A stretch of 64,000 bases of DNA from CADEED01 sp964444835 (GCA_964444835.1 CAYUIT010000003.1:86000-149999), one strand, 5' to 3'; positions 35,637 through 45,100 are shown, counted from the stretch's first letter. Notes: generated from the sequence alone by a model not told the origin. Numbers and translations are program-made.

Positions 35637-36674
35637 CTAATGCGTCTCTCCCTCGGCGACGCCGAGCCGCTTCTGCATCACGGGGCTCGTCGTGGTGTAC
35701 TGCAGGAATTGTTTCTTCTGCGGATACAAATGCGCTTGAATCGCGAACGCGGCCAGCGCTGCCTCGTGGAACCCCGACAAAATCAGCTTCTTCTTGCCTG
35801 GGTACGTGTTGATGTCCCCGACCGCAAAAATGCCGGGAACGCTCGTCTGGAATTTCTCGGTATCCACCTTCAAGGCTTTCTTCTCGAGCTCGAGCCCCCA
35901 CTCGGCAATCGGGCCGAGCTTCGGGTGCAAGCCGAAGAATGCGAACACATGATCGGCATCGATCTCATGTAGCTGCCCGTCGTTTCCCTTGACACGAATG
36001 CCGGTGAGCCGATCGCCCACCACGCGTAACGACTCGGCCAGCCCTTCGAAGTAACGCACTTGGCCCGCGCGGGCGAGCTCTTGCATCTTCGCCACGGATG
36101 CCGGCGCCGCACGAAACTCCGCGCGACGATGCACGTGCACGACGCTCGCTGCCTTGCCCGCAAAATCGATGACCCAATCGAGCGCCGAATCACCGCCGCC
36201 GAAGATCACCAACTTCTGCCCGTGATAACTCGCCGCATTCTTGACGCGATAGTGGATCTGCTTGCCTTCGAACGCGTCCGCGCCTTCGACGCCAATGCGC
36301 CGCGGCTGGAACGAACCGACGCCCCCCGCGATGACGACGGCACCCGCGTCGAACGTCGTGCCCGTGGCCGTCGCCACGTGGAAGCGCCCATCGCTCTTGC
36401 GCTGCAACGCGGTCACTTCTTGGCCGAGGTGAAACTGTGCATTGAACGGCTTGATCTGCTGCATCAGCCGATCGACTAATTCTTGCGCGCCGCAGATCGG
36501 CAATGCCGGGATGTCGTAGATGGGCTTGTCCGGGTACAGCTCGGTGCATTGCCCGCCCGGCGCGGCGAGCGAATCGACAATATGCGCCTGGATGCCGAGC
36601 AGGCCCAGCTCGAACACCTGGAACAAGCCGCACGGACCTGCACCTACGATCACCACCTCAGTCGCGATTGTCAC
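35637..36674 (-). CDS. Ferredoxin/flavodoxin-NADP+ reductase (TrxB-like type)
   Basis: FAD/NADPH oxidoreductase of 345 aa. The FAD-binding motif VVIVGAGPCGLFQVFELG lies near residues 8-25, the NADPH motif VIFGGGDSALDWV in the middle, and the second FAD contact GIFAVGDINTYPGK near residue 290. It lacks the CxxC pair of thioredoxin reductase, which identifies the TrxR-like FNR group. It probably supplies electrons to ferredoxin. It is transcribed away from the molybdenum hydroxylase genes. Confidence 0.9.
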   Translation of the reverse strand: MTIATEVVIVGAGPCGLFQVFELGLLGIQAHIVDSLAAPGGQCTELYPDKPIYDIPALPICGAQELVDRLMQQIKPFNAQFHLGQEVTALQRKSDGRFHVATATGTTFDAGAVVIAGGVGSFQPRRIGVEGADAFEGKQIHYRVKNAASYHGQKLVIFGGGDSALDWVIDFAGKAASVVHVHRRAEFRAAPASVAKMQELARAGQVRYFEGLAESLRVVGDRLTGIRVKGNDGQLHEIDADHVFAFFGLHPKLGPIAEWGLELEKKALKVDTEKFQTSVPGIFAVGDINTYPGKKKLILSGFHEAALAAFAIQAHLYPQKKQFLQYTTTSPVMQKRLGVAEGETH

Positions 36675-36768
36675 AAAAGTCCTCTACGAGCAGCGATTTC
36701 GAAGCAAGCCGAGCATGGTAGCGGAAACAGGAATGGTTCTCATCCGATCGCCCGTTTGCCGTGTACAC

Positions 36769-36798
36769 CTGACAGAAATACCAGCGCAGGAATATAGT
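36769..36798 (+). promoter_or_regulatory. Candidate sigma70 promoter for iorA
   Basis: CTGACA (36769-36774), an 18-base spacer and TATAGT (36793-36798) each match the consensus at 5 of 6 positions. Transcription would start near 36805, with the ATG at 36831 and a weak AGGACA Shine-Dalgarno just before it. Confidence 0.55.
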
Positions 36799-36830
36799 TC
36801 TGAACTTCGCGCACCCGCTAGGACACTCCC

Positions 36831-37292
36831 ATGCTGAAACTCAATGTGAATGGTAAAGCGATTGAAGTCGACGTCGATCCGGAAACGCCGCTGTTGTGGG
36901 TACTCCGCGATACGCTCGGCCTGACCGGCACGAAATATGGCTGCGGCATGTCGCTGTGCGGCGCGTGTACCGTGCATCTGGCGGGCGAGCCCGTGCGCTC
37001 GTGCGTCACGCCCGTGAGCGTCGTGGGCGACCAACCCGTGACGACGATCGAGGGTCTTTCCACCGATCGCAGCCACCCCGTGCAGAAGGCGTGGATCGAG
37101 CACGATGTGCCCCAATGCGGCTACTGCCAGTCCGGGCAGATCATGTCGGCGGCCGCGCTACTCGCGCGCAACGAAAAGCCCACGGACGCCGATATCGACG
37201 AAGCAATGAGCGGGAACTTGTGCCGCTGCGGCACGTACCCACGCATTCGCTCGGCAATCCATCGCGCGGCGGAAATCAAGACCGAGAAATAA
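36831..37292 (+). CDS. iorA: [2Fe-2S] subunit of an isoquinoline oxidoreductase-type molybdenum hydroxylase
   Basis: Electron-transfer subunit of 153 aa. The plant-type [2Fe-2S] motif KYGCGMSLCGACTVHL (about residues 41-56) is followed by the second, helical [2Fe-2S] domain with CGYCQSGQIM and GNLCRCGTYPRIR. It would pass electrons from the molybdenum subunit downstream to a cytochrome or quinone. No signal peptide is present, so it must be co-exported with the Tat-bearing partner. It lies 42 bases upstream of iorB. Confidence 0.92.
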   Translation: MLKLNVNGKAIEVDVDPETPLLWVLRDTLGLTGTKYGCGMSLCGACTVHLAGEPVRSCVTPVSVVGDQPVTTIEGLSTDRSHPVQKAWIEHDVPQCGYCQSGQIMSAAALLARNEKPTDADIDEAMSGNLCRCGTYPRIRSAIHRAAEIKTEK

Positions 37293-37334
37293 CGCTGCGC
37301 GAGCAGCCTCACGCTGAATCGGGGGGACGATCCC

Positions 37335-39497
37335 ATGGCCACACGATCCACACTGCCATCTTTGGGCGCGGTGACACGCCGCGACTTCGTGAAAGCCGGT
37401 GCCGCCGTCTCCGGTGGCCTCATCCTCGGCGTCACACTCACCGGCTGCAAGCCGAGCGCCAAGCCAGCCGGCCCGACAGAGCTGAAGACCATCACCACGA
37501 ATGCGTGGCTCAAGATCGGCACGGACAACACGATCACATTCTTGTGCGATCGGTCCGAGATGGGCCAAGGCGTTTATACCGCACTGCCCATGTTGTTAGC
37601 CGAGGAACTCGGCGTTGCCGTCGATCGCATCAAAGTCGAGTTCGCACCGGTCGGCGATGCGTATGTGAACAAACTACTGGGCGGACAATTGACTGGCGGG
37701 AGCACGAGCGTACGCGATGCGTGGGAGAAGCTGCGCACGGCGGGGGCGCAAGCGCGCGAGATGTTGATCGCGGCGGCCGCGGCAGAGTGGAAGACGTCAC
37801 CTGCGAGTTGCCGCACCGAAAATGGCGAAGTCGTATCGTCACGCGGCGAGCGCATTGCGTTTGGTGCGGTCGCCGAGGCGGCAGCGAAATTGCCGGTGCC
37901 GACCGAGGTCAAACTGAAGGCGTCGAAAGACTTCGCAGTCATCGGCAAGCCGCAAAAGCGGCTCGATACGCCGGCGAAAGTCGATGGCACGGCGCAGTAC
38001 GGCATCGACGTAAAGCTCGACGGCATGTTGTACGCAGCGCTCGCGCAGCCGCCCGTGTTGCTCGGCACCGTCAAAAGCTTTGACGACACGAAGGCGAAAG
38101 CCATGCCCGGCGTCCGCGCGGTCGTGCAAACGTCGTCCGGCGTTGCCGTCGTCGCCGACTCCTGGTGGCAAGCGCGCAAGGCGCGCGACGTACTCGAGAT
38201 CGTGTGGGACGGCGGCGCGAATGCTGGCCTGACCGACGCCAAGATTCGCCAAGGCTTGCGCCAAGCCGCAGCAGGCGAAGCGAAGCCGGCGCGCAATGAC
38301 GGCGATGTCGACACGGCGATCAAGGGCGCCGCACGGGTGGTGCGCGCCGAGTACGAATTGCCGATGCTCGCGCACGCAACGCTCGAACCGCAGAACTGTA
38401 CGGCGGATGTGAAGGCTGACGGCTGCGATTTGTACGCGCCCACACAAATCCAAGCGGTTGCACAAGCGGTCGCGGCACAGGCGGCTGGCTTGAAGCCCGA
38501 GCAAGTTCGCGTGCACACCACGTTCTTGGGCGGCGGCTTCGGTCGTCGACTCGAATCCGACTTCGTTGCCGCAGCAGTCGAGGCGTCCAAGGCCGTCGGG
38601 AAACCAGTCAAAGTGGTGTGGACCCGCGAAGACGACATGACGCACGACGCGTACCGCCCGCCGGCGCTCGAGCAGTGCGTCGGCACGTTCGACGCCGAAG
38701 GCAAACTCTCGGGTTGGAAGCTGCACATCGTGAGCCCATCGATCACGGCGCGTATGTTCCCCGCCGTCGTCGCGAACGCCATCGATCCGTTCGTGCTCGA
38801 AGCCGCGACTAACTACCCGTACGATGTCCCCAATGTGCGTGTGCAATACACGCAGCACGAGATCGGCATACACGTCGGCTACTGGCGCTCAGTGAGCCAC
38901 GCGGTCAATTGCTTCGTCGCCGAGAGTTTCATGGACGAATTGGCCGCGGCCGCCAAACAAGACCCGGTACGCTTCCGGCTCGGCTTGTTAGGCAAGAGCC
39001 CGCGCTATCGCGAGGTGCTCGAAGTCGCCATCCGCAAGGGCCGTTATGGCCAAGCCGCCGAAGGTCGCTTCCAGGGTGTCGCCTTGATGGAAGGCTACGG
39101 CACGTACATGGCGCAAGTCGCTGAGATCTCGATCGACAAAGGGGCCCTCCAGGTGCACGAGATCACCTGCGTCGCGGATGTGGGCCAAGTGGTCAATCCC
39201 GATACCGTCGTGGCGCAGATCGAAAGCTCGATCGTGTTCGGACTGTCTGCGGCGCTGTGGGGCGAGATCAATGTTCAGGGCGGGCGCGTGCAACAGACCA
39301 ATTTCGACACGTATCGCATCGCACGGCTCAACGAAGTGCCCAAGCTGAACATTCATGTGCTACCCAGTGACGAAGCGCCGGGCGGCATTGGCGAGCCCGC
39401 GACGGCCTTGGTCGCTCCCGCCATCTGTAATGCGATCTACCTCGCAACGGGCAAGCGCCTTCGTTCGCTACCCTTAAGCCGTCACAAGCTTGCCTGA
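37335..39497 (+). CDS. iorB: Molybdopterin-binding subunit of an isoquinoline 1-oxidoreductase-type hydroxylase
   Basis: Catalytic subunit (720 aa) of the xanthine oxidase family, membrane-associated single-chain type. The N-terminus has a twin-arginine signal, TRRDFVKAGAAVSGGLILG, ending in a lipobox-like LTGC (about residues 35-38), so it may be a Tat-exported lipoprotein. Later motifs include GGGFGRRLESDF, the SHAVNCFVAESFMDELA segment and the catalytic Glu loop GGIGEPATALVAPAI. It oxidises an N-heterocycle or aldehyde by hydroxylation. The substrate cannot be read from sequence. MobB upstream in the window fits a molybdenum cofactor need. Confidence 0.92.
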   Translation: MATRSTLPSLGAVTRRDFVKAGAAVSGGLILGVTLTGCKPSAKPAGPTELKTITTNAWLKIGTDNTITFLCDRSEMGQGVYTALPMLLAEELGVAVDRIKVEFAPVGDAYVNKLLGGQLTGGSTSVRDAWEKLRTAGAQAREMLIAAAAAEWKTSPASCRTENGEVVSSRGERIAFGAVAEAAAKLPVPTEVKLKASKDFAVIGKPQKRLDTPAKVDGTAQYGIDVKLDGMLYAALAQPPVLLGTVKSFDDTKAKAMPGVRAVVQTSSGVAVVADSWWQARKARDVLEIVWDGGANAGLTDAKIRQGLRQAAAGEAKPARNDGDVDTAIKGAARVVRAEYELPMLAHATLEPQNCTADVKADGCDLYAPTQIQAVAQAVAAQAAGLKPEQVRVHTTFLGGGFGRRLESDFVAAAVEASKAVGKPVKVVWTREDDMTHDAYRPPALEQCVGTFDAEGKLSGWKLHIVSPSITARMFPAVVANAIDPFVLEAATNYPYDVPNVRVQYTQHEIGIHVGYWRSVSHAVNCFVAESFMDELAAAAKQDPVRFRLGLLGKSPRYREVLEVAIRKGRYGQAAEGRFQGVALMEGYGTYMAQVAEISIDKGALQVHEITCVADVGQVVNPDTVVAQIESSIVFGLSAALWGEINVQGGRVQQTNFDTYRIARLNEVPKLNIHVLPSDEAPGGIGEPATALVAPAICNAIYLATGKRLRSLPLSRHKLA

Positions 39498-39507
39498 GAC
39501 TCGAACC

Positions 39508-40812
39508 ATGACTACGAATGCCGAACTGCAGAAGCGCCGTGTTGCCGCCATCCCGCGCGGCGTCTCCAACTCGTTGGCCGTGTATGCCGACCGCGCGCAG
39601 AACGCGGAGCTGTGGGATGTCGAGGGTAAGCGCTACATCGATTTCGCATCCGGCATCGCGGTGCTGAACACCGGGCACATTCACCCGGCCGTGAAACAAG
39701 CCGTCGCAGCGCAGCTCGAGCGCTTTACGCACACCTGCTTCCAAGTCACTCCGTATGAGAGCTACGTGCTGCTCGCGGAGCGGCTCAATGCGCTGATGCC
39801 TGGCCCCACGGCCAAGAAGACGATCTTTTTGTCGACCGGCGCCGAGGCCGTCGAGAATGCCATCAAGATCGCGCGCTTTCACACCAAGCGCTCGGCGGTC
39901 ATCGCGTTCACGGGCGGCTTCCATGGCCGCACGCTCGCGTGCATCAGCCTGACGGGCAAGGTGCTGCCGTACAAGGCTGGCTTTGGGCCGATGTTGCCGG
40001 AGGTGTATCACCTGCCGTTCCCGATGGCCTACCACGGTGTCACACCGGAACACGCGTTTGCCGCACTCGAATCGTTGTTTAAGGCCACAGTCGATCCCGC
40101 ACGCGTGGCTGCCATCATCATCGAGCCCGTCCAAGGCGAAGGTGGCTTCTACATCGCATCGCCGGATTTCCTGCGCAAGCTACGCGCGCTCTGCGACCAG
40201 CATGGGATCGTGTTGATCGTCGATGAGATCCAGTCGGGCTTCGCGCGCACGGGCCGAACGTTTGCGCACGAATATGCAGGCATCGAGGCCGATCTCGTGA
40301 CTGTCGCGAAGAGCCTCGCCGGCGGGATTCCCATCTCTGCGGTCGTCGGCAAGGCTGAGATCATGGATGCGCCCGGTCCCGGTGGTTTGGGCGGCACGTA
40401 CGCTGGATCGCCGTTGGGCTGCGCAGCAGGCCTCGCAGTCCTCGATCTGATCGAGCGCGAGCAATTGAACACGCGGGCGGAGAAACTCGGCGCGCTGATG
40501 ACCGCACGACTCAAGGCGCTGCAAGCGCGCTTCGCCTGCATCGGCGACGTGCGCGGCATCGGCATGATGATCGCGATGGAACTCGTCAAGAATCGCAAAG
40601 CGGATGCACCCGATGCCGACTTGACCAAGGCGCTCGTGCAAGCGGCCGGCCGGCGTGGACTGCTGATCCTCTCGTGCGGCGTGTACTCGAACGTCATCCG
40701 CTTCTTGGCGCCGCTCACGATCAGCGAGGCGCTGCTCAACGAGGGTCTCGACCTGCTCGAGCAGTCGTTAGTAGAAGTGACGCAAGCATCGGCACAGAGC
40801 GCCGTCGCGTAG
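39508..40812 (+). CDS. gabT: 4-aminobutyrate aminotransferase-type class III transaminase
   Basis: PLP-dependent aminotransferase of 434 aa. It shows FLSTGAEAVENAIKIAR, the PLP-contacting FTGGFHGRTLACISLTGK, LIVDEIQSGFARTG, and the Schiff-base lysine in TVAKSLAGGIPISAVVG. This pattern is typical of GabT, which converts GABA and 2-oxoglutarate to succinate semialdehyde and glutamate. No GabD is in the window. The ATG at 39508 lies 10 bases after iorB, so it may be co-transcribed. Confidence 0.9.
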   Translation: MTTNAELQKRRVAAIPRGVSNSLAVYADRAQNAELWDVEGKRYIDFASGIAVLNTGHIHPAVKQAVAAQLERFTHTCFQVTPYESYVLLAERLNALMPGPTAKKTIFLSTGAEAVENAIKIARFHTKRSAVIAFTGGFHGRTLACISLTGKVLPYKAGFGPMLPEVYHLPFPMAYHGVTPEHAFAALESLFKATVDPARVAAIIIEPVQGEGGFYIASPDFLRKLRALCDQHGIVLIVDEIQSGFARTGRTFAHEYAGIEADLVTVAKSLAGGIPISAVVGKAEIMDAPGPGGLGGTYAGSPLGCAAGLAVLDLIEREQLNTRAEKLGALMTARLKALQARFACIGDVRGIGMMIAMELVKNRKADAPDADLTKALVQAAGRRGLLILSCGVYSNVIRFLAPLTISEALLNEGLDLLEQSLVEVTQASAQSAVA

Positions 40813-40816
40813 CACG

Positions 40817-41842
40817 TTAGCTTCGCGCGCCCGATTCGATTAGCTGCAGCACGTCACCGGCTTCGATCGTATTCGCGGTCGAGTCGCCGCCTTCGATTTG
40901 CCGGGCGCCGCGAAACAACCGCAGACAATGGCCGTCGCGCAACTCCGTGGCGCGCTTGCCGACCTCATCGGGGCGTGCGCGTCGCTCGAGGAGGCGCAAC
41001 GGGCCGCGCGAGTCCAGCAGATCGAGTGCCGTATCGACGAGATGCGTATCGGCTACCGCACCGGCCAGTAGGTAGCCCACGACTTGGGCTGGCCGGATCA
41101 CCGTGGTTGCCCCGGCCTGCTTCATCAGTTTGATGTTCTCTTCATCGCGAACGCTCGCCACGACGCGTACGCTCGGGTTCATGTTGCGCACGGTTAGCAC
41201 GACCAACACGTTGGTATCGTCGCGCCCCGTGCTCACGACGACACAGCCGGCGCGCTCAATCCCCGCATCGCGCAACATCGCCTCGGTCGACGCATCGCCG
41301 CGGAGCGCAATGCAGCCCTGCTCCGCCGCGAGGCGACACGATTGCTCCGACTCGTCGACCACCACGATCGACTGCGGCGAGCGACCACGCGACAACATCT
41401 CGATGACGGCGGTGGCACCGCTATCGCCCACGCCACACACGATCACGTGGTCCCGAAGATTCTGCGCGATGCGCGTCATGCGATACACCTCGATCAAGCG
41501 CTGCACGACGAATTCGTACGCCGTACCTAACAAAATGAACCAAACGATCAGCCGCACGGGCGTCAACACGAACGACGTGTAGAGCTTCATGCTGTCGGAC
41601 ACGGGCACGATGTCGCCGAAGCCAGTCGTCGAGACGGCGACCACCGTGAAATAGACGACGTCGATCGCGCTCACGCTGCCGTCGATCTGATCGCGCAAGC
41701 CGGCACGCCCGAAATAGAACAACACCGTGCAGATCGTCAGCAACGCCGTAACGATGCCGAGGCGCACGAGCAGCGTGTGCGCGGGCCGCGCGGCTGCGCG
41801 ACTCACCAAAACAGACGAGCGATGAAAATCGAGGCGGGCCAC
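40817..41842 (-). CDS. Two-helix K+ channel with RCK/TrkA domains
   Basis: The 341-aa product has two transmembrane helices around a pore loop VVAVSTTGFGDIVPVSD. An RCK (TrkA-N) domain then starts at VIVCGVGDSGATAVIEMLS, and a TrkA-C domain ends the protein. It resembles MthK-like channels gated by a cytosolic ligand. The filter TTGFGD departs from TVGYGD in a way seen in some prokaryotic channels. It converges with gabT, only 4 bases apart. Confidence 0.88.
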   Translation of the reverse strand: MARLDFHRSSVLVSRAAARPAHTLLVRLGIVTALLTICTVLFYFGRAGLRDQIDGSVSAIDVVYFTVVAVSTTGFGDIVPVSDSMKLYTSFVLTPVRLIVWFILLGTAYEFVVQRLIEVYRMTRIAQNLRDHVIVCGVGDSGATAVIEMLSRGRSPQSIVVVDESEQSCRLAAEQGCIALRGDASTEAMLRDAGIERAGCVVVSTGRDDTNVLVVLTVRNMNPSVRVVASVRDEENIKLMKQAGATTVIRPAQVVGYLLAGAVADTHLVDTALDLLDSRGPLRLLERRARPDEVGKRATELRDGHCLRLFRGARQIEGGDSTANTIEAGDVLQLIESGARS

Positions 41843-41870
41843 TAACGACTCGCGCGGCGCCGCAGCGCCA

Positions 41871-42170
41871 TCACGCGCGACCGGCGTTGGAATCCGTCGG
41901 CGTGTGGAAGTACTCGCTCTCGGACGCGAGCTGATCGATCAGCCGCTTGAGCTCGCTCATGCGTCCGGCCGCCGTGCTGATCGGCATGCAGTCCGTGCAG
42001 CGCGCGTCGCCGCACGGTTGGCGCGAATAGAGCCAGTATTGAATGGCGCCGGCCAGCAAGCCATCGGCGATATCCCACAAGTCGGCGTCTTTGTCTTTGT
42101 CGGCGAGCTTGTTGCCGAGATCCACAGCCTTCGAGAAGGCGGCATCGAAAGTGTCGGCGACAGGTTCCAT
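41871..42170 (-). CDS. Conserved small protein with a four-Cys-type segment
   Basis: The 99-aa product has the segment DLWDIADGLLAGAIQYWLYS, then QPCGDARCTDCMPIST, and ends SESEYFHTPTDSNAGRA. The three closely spaced Cys could bind a metal. No signal peptide or transmembrane helix is clear. I recall similar conserved hypothetical proteins in gammaproteobacteria but no assigned function. It lies 28 bases upstream of the K+ channel gene, in the same direction. Confidence 0.65.
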   Translation of the reverse strand: MEPVADTFDAAFSKAVDLGNKLADKDKDADLWDIADGLLAGAIQYWLYSRQPCGDARCTDCMPISTAAGRMSELKRLIDQLASESEYFHTPTDSNAGRA

Positions 42171-42284
42171 GGGCTCACCACTGGTCGAAGCGATATTGCG
42201 CGAGATTATACGGCATGCCGCGCCACTCCTGCGGCCGGCGTGGGCGCGCTATGTCAACCGTCCGCCGCGCCGCAGTGCGCTGGG

Positions 42285-43466
42285 TTACGCGATCGTGCCC
42301 GAGGCCACCAAGCGCGCCAACGTCTCGGCCTGCCGCTCGCGGAAATAGCGCCGCTCCGGCACCACCACCTTGCCATCGCGCCACAAGCCATTCTTGCGGC
42401 GAAAGTCGAGTCCGCTCAAACCGCGTTCGAATACGTCGAATGGCAGCCGCGACAATAAATTGCCCATACCCGCGCGACGGCGGTAGTCACGCAAGCCGCC
42501 GAGATCGATGCGCGCGTTCGCAGTCATGGTCTCGCCCTGCCCGGCGGCCACAACGGTGTTGCCGAAATGATCGATGATCTCCGAGCCCCCGTTGGCCGAA
42601 TCGACGCTAATGTCGATATTGCTGATGCCCGCCGAGTTACACGAAACAACCCACGCGAGATTCTCCATCCCGCGTGCCAACCGCGCGATGCGTTTCGTCG
42701 GCATCGTCGTCGTGTAGGCCTCGCTCGAGGAGTGGACGAAAACCTCGGCGCCGCGGACGGCGTGGCAACGCGCAATCTCTGGGTACAAGATCTCCTCAGA
42801 GGCGATCGCCGCCAACCGTCCAATCGGCGTGCGCGCGACCGGGAATACACCTTCGATCCCGTAGGCGTCGAGATACGCGTCCCAGACATCATGCGGCGTC
42901 GGTACGAGCGTCGAGATCAAGCGGCGATAACGGAGCACCACTTTGCCGGCGGGCTCGATGACCCACGAGCACTGAAAAAAGATGCCGGGGAATTTGCGGT
43001 CGAGTTCATACGAGTTTCCGGCGAGATAGCAGTCGTTAGTAACGGCGATCTTCGCCAATGCATCGTACTCGGCACCGTCCGGAGCGAGCACGGCCTTGTC
43101 GAGCCACTCGGCCACCGACTCGCGCACCGGAAAGCCGCTCAGCGTGTACTCCGGCAGTACCACGAGCTTGAGATCCGACCCGATCCAGGACTTGGCGCCG
43201 CGCACTTGCGCGTCGAGCCGCTCGAGCGACGCACGCATACGGGCGCGCGCCGTCTCGGCGGAGGTATCGCGGTTGACGGCGTCGACTCGAAACTGCAACG
43301 CACAAGCGTAGTAACCATTGGCGCCCGACGGTGGCACCGCATTGGGAGTTGCAACCGTCGCAGGCTGCGTTTGCGCCATCGCCACCGCGCTCGCGCCCGT
43401 CGTGGCACTGGCCAAGACCCACAGCGCTTCGCGCCGACTCATGCCTTTGCGTGGCTTGCGATTCAT
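42285..43466 (-). CDS. Tat-exported nitrilase-superfamily protein with substituted catalytic residues
   Basis: Carbon-nitrogen hydrolase fold, 393 aa. The N-terminus carries MSRREALWVLASATTGASAV, a twin-arginine signal. The catalytic Glu is retained in LVVLPEYTLSG (E106). The Lys position reads LRYRRLIS instead of YRK, and the nucleophile position reads AAIASEEILYPE, with Ser223 where GxxICYDxxFPE places Cys. The glycine-rich RGAEVFVHSSSE strand is intact. It may be a pseudoenzyme or a binding protein. Its start overlaps the VanZ-like stop by four bases (ATGA). Confidence 0.85.
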   Translation of the reverse strand: MNRKPRKGMSRREALWVLASATTGASAVAMAQTQPATVATPNAVPPSGANGYYACALQFRVDAVNRDTSAETARARMRASLERLDAQVRGAKSWIGSDLKLVVLPEYTLSGFPVRESVAEWLDKAVLAPDGAEYDALAKIAVTNDCYLAGNSYELDRKFPGIFFQCSWVIEPAGKVVLRYRRLISTLVPTPHDVWDAYLDAYGIEGVFPVARTPIGRLAAIASEEILYPEIARCHAVRGAEVFVHSSSEAYTTTMPTKRIARLARGMENLAWVVSCNSAGISNIDISVDSANGGSEIIDHFGNTVVAAGQGETMTANARIDLGGLRDYRRRAGMGNLLSRLPFDVFERGLSGLDFRRKNGLWRDGKVVVPERRYFRERQAETLARLVASGTIA

Positions 43467-44380
43467 CGTTTGCCCTCCAAACTCAAGCGGTGGATTTGCA
43501 GCCAGCGCGGACCGGCCGGGCCGCTGCGAAAGATGGACACGTCGGAGACATTTTGCAGATCGAGTAAGCGGCTCGCCGGCGCGTTGGCGATTTCCGCGAG
43601 CGGAATACTAACCACTCGCCGCTCGCCCGGCTGGAGCGTGATCGCACGATTGAAGCGATCCGCGTACTCGAGATCGTGCTGCTGATCATGCACTCGCAAC
43701 GTGATTTCCAGCGCCGTGGTGTTGGGGTTGGTGACGTCGAGCACGAGGGCGTGGTAAGTCCGCCAATCCGCGACGGGCTCGAACCACGACACGCCGGGAT
43801 AGCGATCGGACCCGAACTCGACCTGCAACCCTGCTGGCGTGAGCGTGCGCTTGACGCCCCGCGCGAGCACCCAGTAGAGCGCGAGCGGATCGGCGAACCC
43901 TGCTAAGTCTGGGAACACGGCCTTGCGGTACGAGTAGGCGCGTGCCATCTCCGCGACCGGTTGCGCGGCGAGCGTACTCGCCGCGAGTGCGCCAATCGCA
44001 ACACCGATGCGGGTCGGCTTCGGCACACCCAACCGAACATCGACGAACGCGATCGCCGCGAGCGCGATGCCGATGCCAAGCAGGTCATTACCAAAGTCGC
44101 TCCAGGAACCGCTGCGGCCAAAGTGGGTTTGCAGCACTTCTGTGAGCGCGCCCAGCACGGTTGCGAAAATCCCGGCGAGCCCCAACGCGCGCCAGGCACT
44201 GCCGCGCAAGGGGAAACGCCACAGCGCATACAGCGCGACCGTGACGGCGGCGAACAAGGGCACGTGACTGAAATCCTCGAGCACGCGTACCCACACCGTC
44301 GGCGGCAGGTGCCAGTCGACGAACAACAGCACGCCGAGCAACGGCGCGAGAATCGACAGCATGACGACGGGGGTTCGCAC
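43463..44380 (-). CDS. VanZ-like membrane protein with C-terminal beta domain
   Basis: The 305-aa product has four to five N-terminal transmembrane helices, with DFSHVPLFAAV and the VanZ signature GALTEVLQTHFGRSGSWSDFGNDLLG. A further helix (about 125-150) is followed by a ~130-residue extracytoplasmic region (VSWFEPVADWRTYHALVLDV) resembling a carbohydrate-binding beta-sandwich. VanZ-like proteins have been linked to teicoplanin tolerance, but the family is broad. It is coupled to the nitrilase-fold gene. Confidence 0.78.
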   Translation of the reverse strand: MRTPVVMLSILAPLLGVLLFVDWHLPPTVWVRVLEDFSHVPLFAAVTVALYALWRFPLRGSAWRALGLAGIFATVLGALTEVLQTHFGRSGSWSDFGNDLLGIGIALAAIAFVDVRLGVPKPTRIGVAIGALAASTLAAQPVAEMARAYSYRKAVFPDLAGFADPLALYWVLARGVKRTLTPAGLQVEFGSDRYPGVSWFEPVADWRTYHALVLDVTNPNTTALEITLRVHDQQHDLEYADRFNRAITLQPGERRVVSIPLAEIANAPASRLLDLQNVSDVSIFRSGPAGPRWLQIHRLSLEGKR

Positions 44381-44390
44381 GCCGGCATTA

Positions 44391-44417
44391 TTGCACCGTC
44401 TGCTATCACTCTATACT
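44391..44417 (+). promoter_or_regulatory. Candidate promoter giving a near-leaderless yceH mRNA
   Basis: TTGCAC (44391-44396), a 15-base spacer and TATACT (44412-44417). The ATG is only 8 bases after the -10, so transcripts would be leaderless or nearly so. No Shine-Dalgarno is seen. The short spacer lowers confidence. Confidence 0.35.
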
Positions 44418-44425
44418 CGTCGCCT

Positions 44426-45100
44426 ATGAACACGACGCTCACGGCGCTCGAAGCGCGCATCATCGGCTGCCTGATCGAAAAGCAGATCACGACACCCGAT
44501 CAGTACCCCCTGTCGCTCAATGCGCTGGTCAACGCATGCAATCAAAAGAGCAATCGCGATCCCGTGCTCGACCTCGATGAGCGGACGGTGCAGGAGGCCG
44601 TCGACGGCCTCGCGAAACGGCACCTCGTCATCGAGAAGTCGGGTTTCGGCAGCCGCGTGTCGAAGTATCACCAGATCTTCTGCAACGCCGAGTTTGGCTC
44701 ACTCAAGCTATCGGCGGTTGAAACCGCCATCGTGTGCGAGTTGTTACTGCGCGGCCCGCAGACACCGGGTGAACTGCGCAACCGCGCCAATCGCATGGCA
44801 ACGATTGCCGCGGCCGACGACGTCGAGCGCACGCTCGAACAGCTCGCGACGCGTGCCGAAGGTGCGCTCGTCGTACGCCTGCCGCGCGAGCCGGGGCGAC
44901 GTGAGTCGCGCTACACACAATTGTTCACGGGCATGCCTGCAGTCGTCGACCACGACACGTCGGCAGCTCCCCGTGCTGCATCCGCTCCCACGCCACCCAG
45001 CCAGGGCTCGCTCGAAGCACGGGTCGCGGAACTCGAGCAAGCGTTGCGCGACGTGCGCAGCGAGGTGGCGGAGCTGCGTGAGCAGCTGAAAGGTTCGTAG
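44426..45100 (+). CDS. yceH: YceH family protein (DUF480)
   Basis: The 224-aa product begins with tandem winged-helix domains: LTALEARIIGCLIEKQITTP, then YPLSLNALVNACNQKSNRDPV and LSAVETAIVCELLLRGPQT. It ends in a coiled coil (LEARVAELEQALRDVRSEVAEL). E. coli YceH is soluble and of uncertain function, sometimes linked to the MurJ/MviN region. The stop TAG is followed at once by the ATG of the DUF486 gene. Confidence 0.93.
   Translation: MNTTLTALEARIIGCLIEKQITTPDQYPLSLNALVNACNQKSNRDPVLDLDERTVQEAVDGLAKRHLVIEKSGFGSRVSKYHQIFCNAEFGSLKLSAVETAIVCELLLRGPQTPGELRNRANRMATIAAADDVERTLEQLATRAEGALVVRLPREPGRRESRYTQLFTGMPAVVDHDTSAAPRAASAPTPPSQGSLEARVAELEQALRDVRSEVAELREQLKGS

Noticed and set aside
36840..39497. 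Xanthine dehydrogenase proper
   Set aside because: There is no FAD subunit, and the catalytic subunit has a Tat signal and the two-subunit architecture of isoquinoline oxidoreductase, so the xanthine name was not used.
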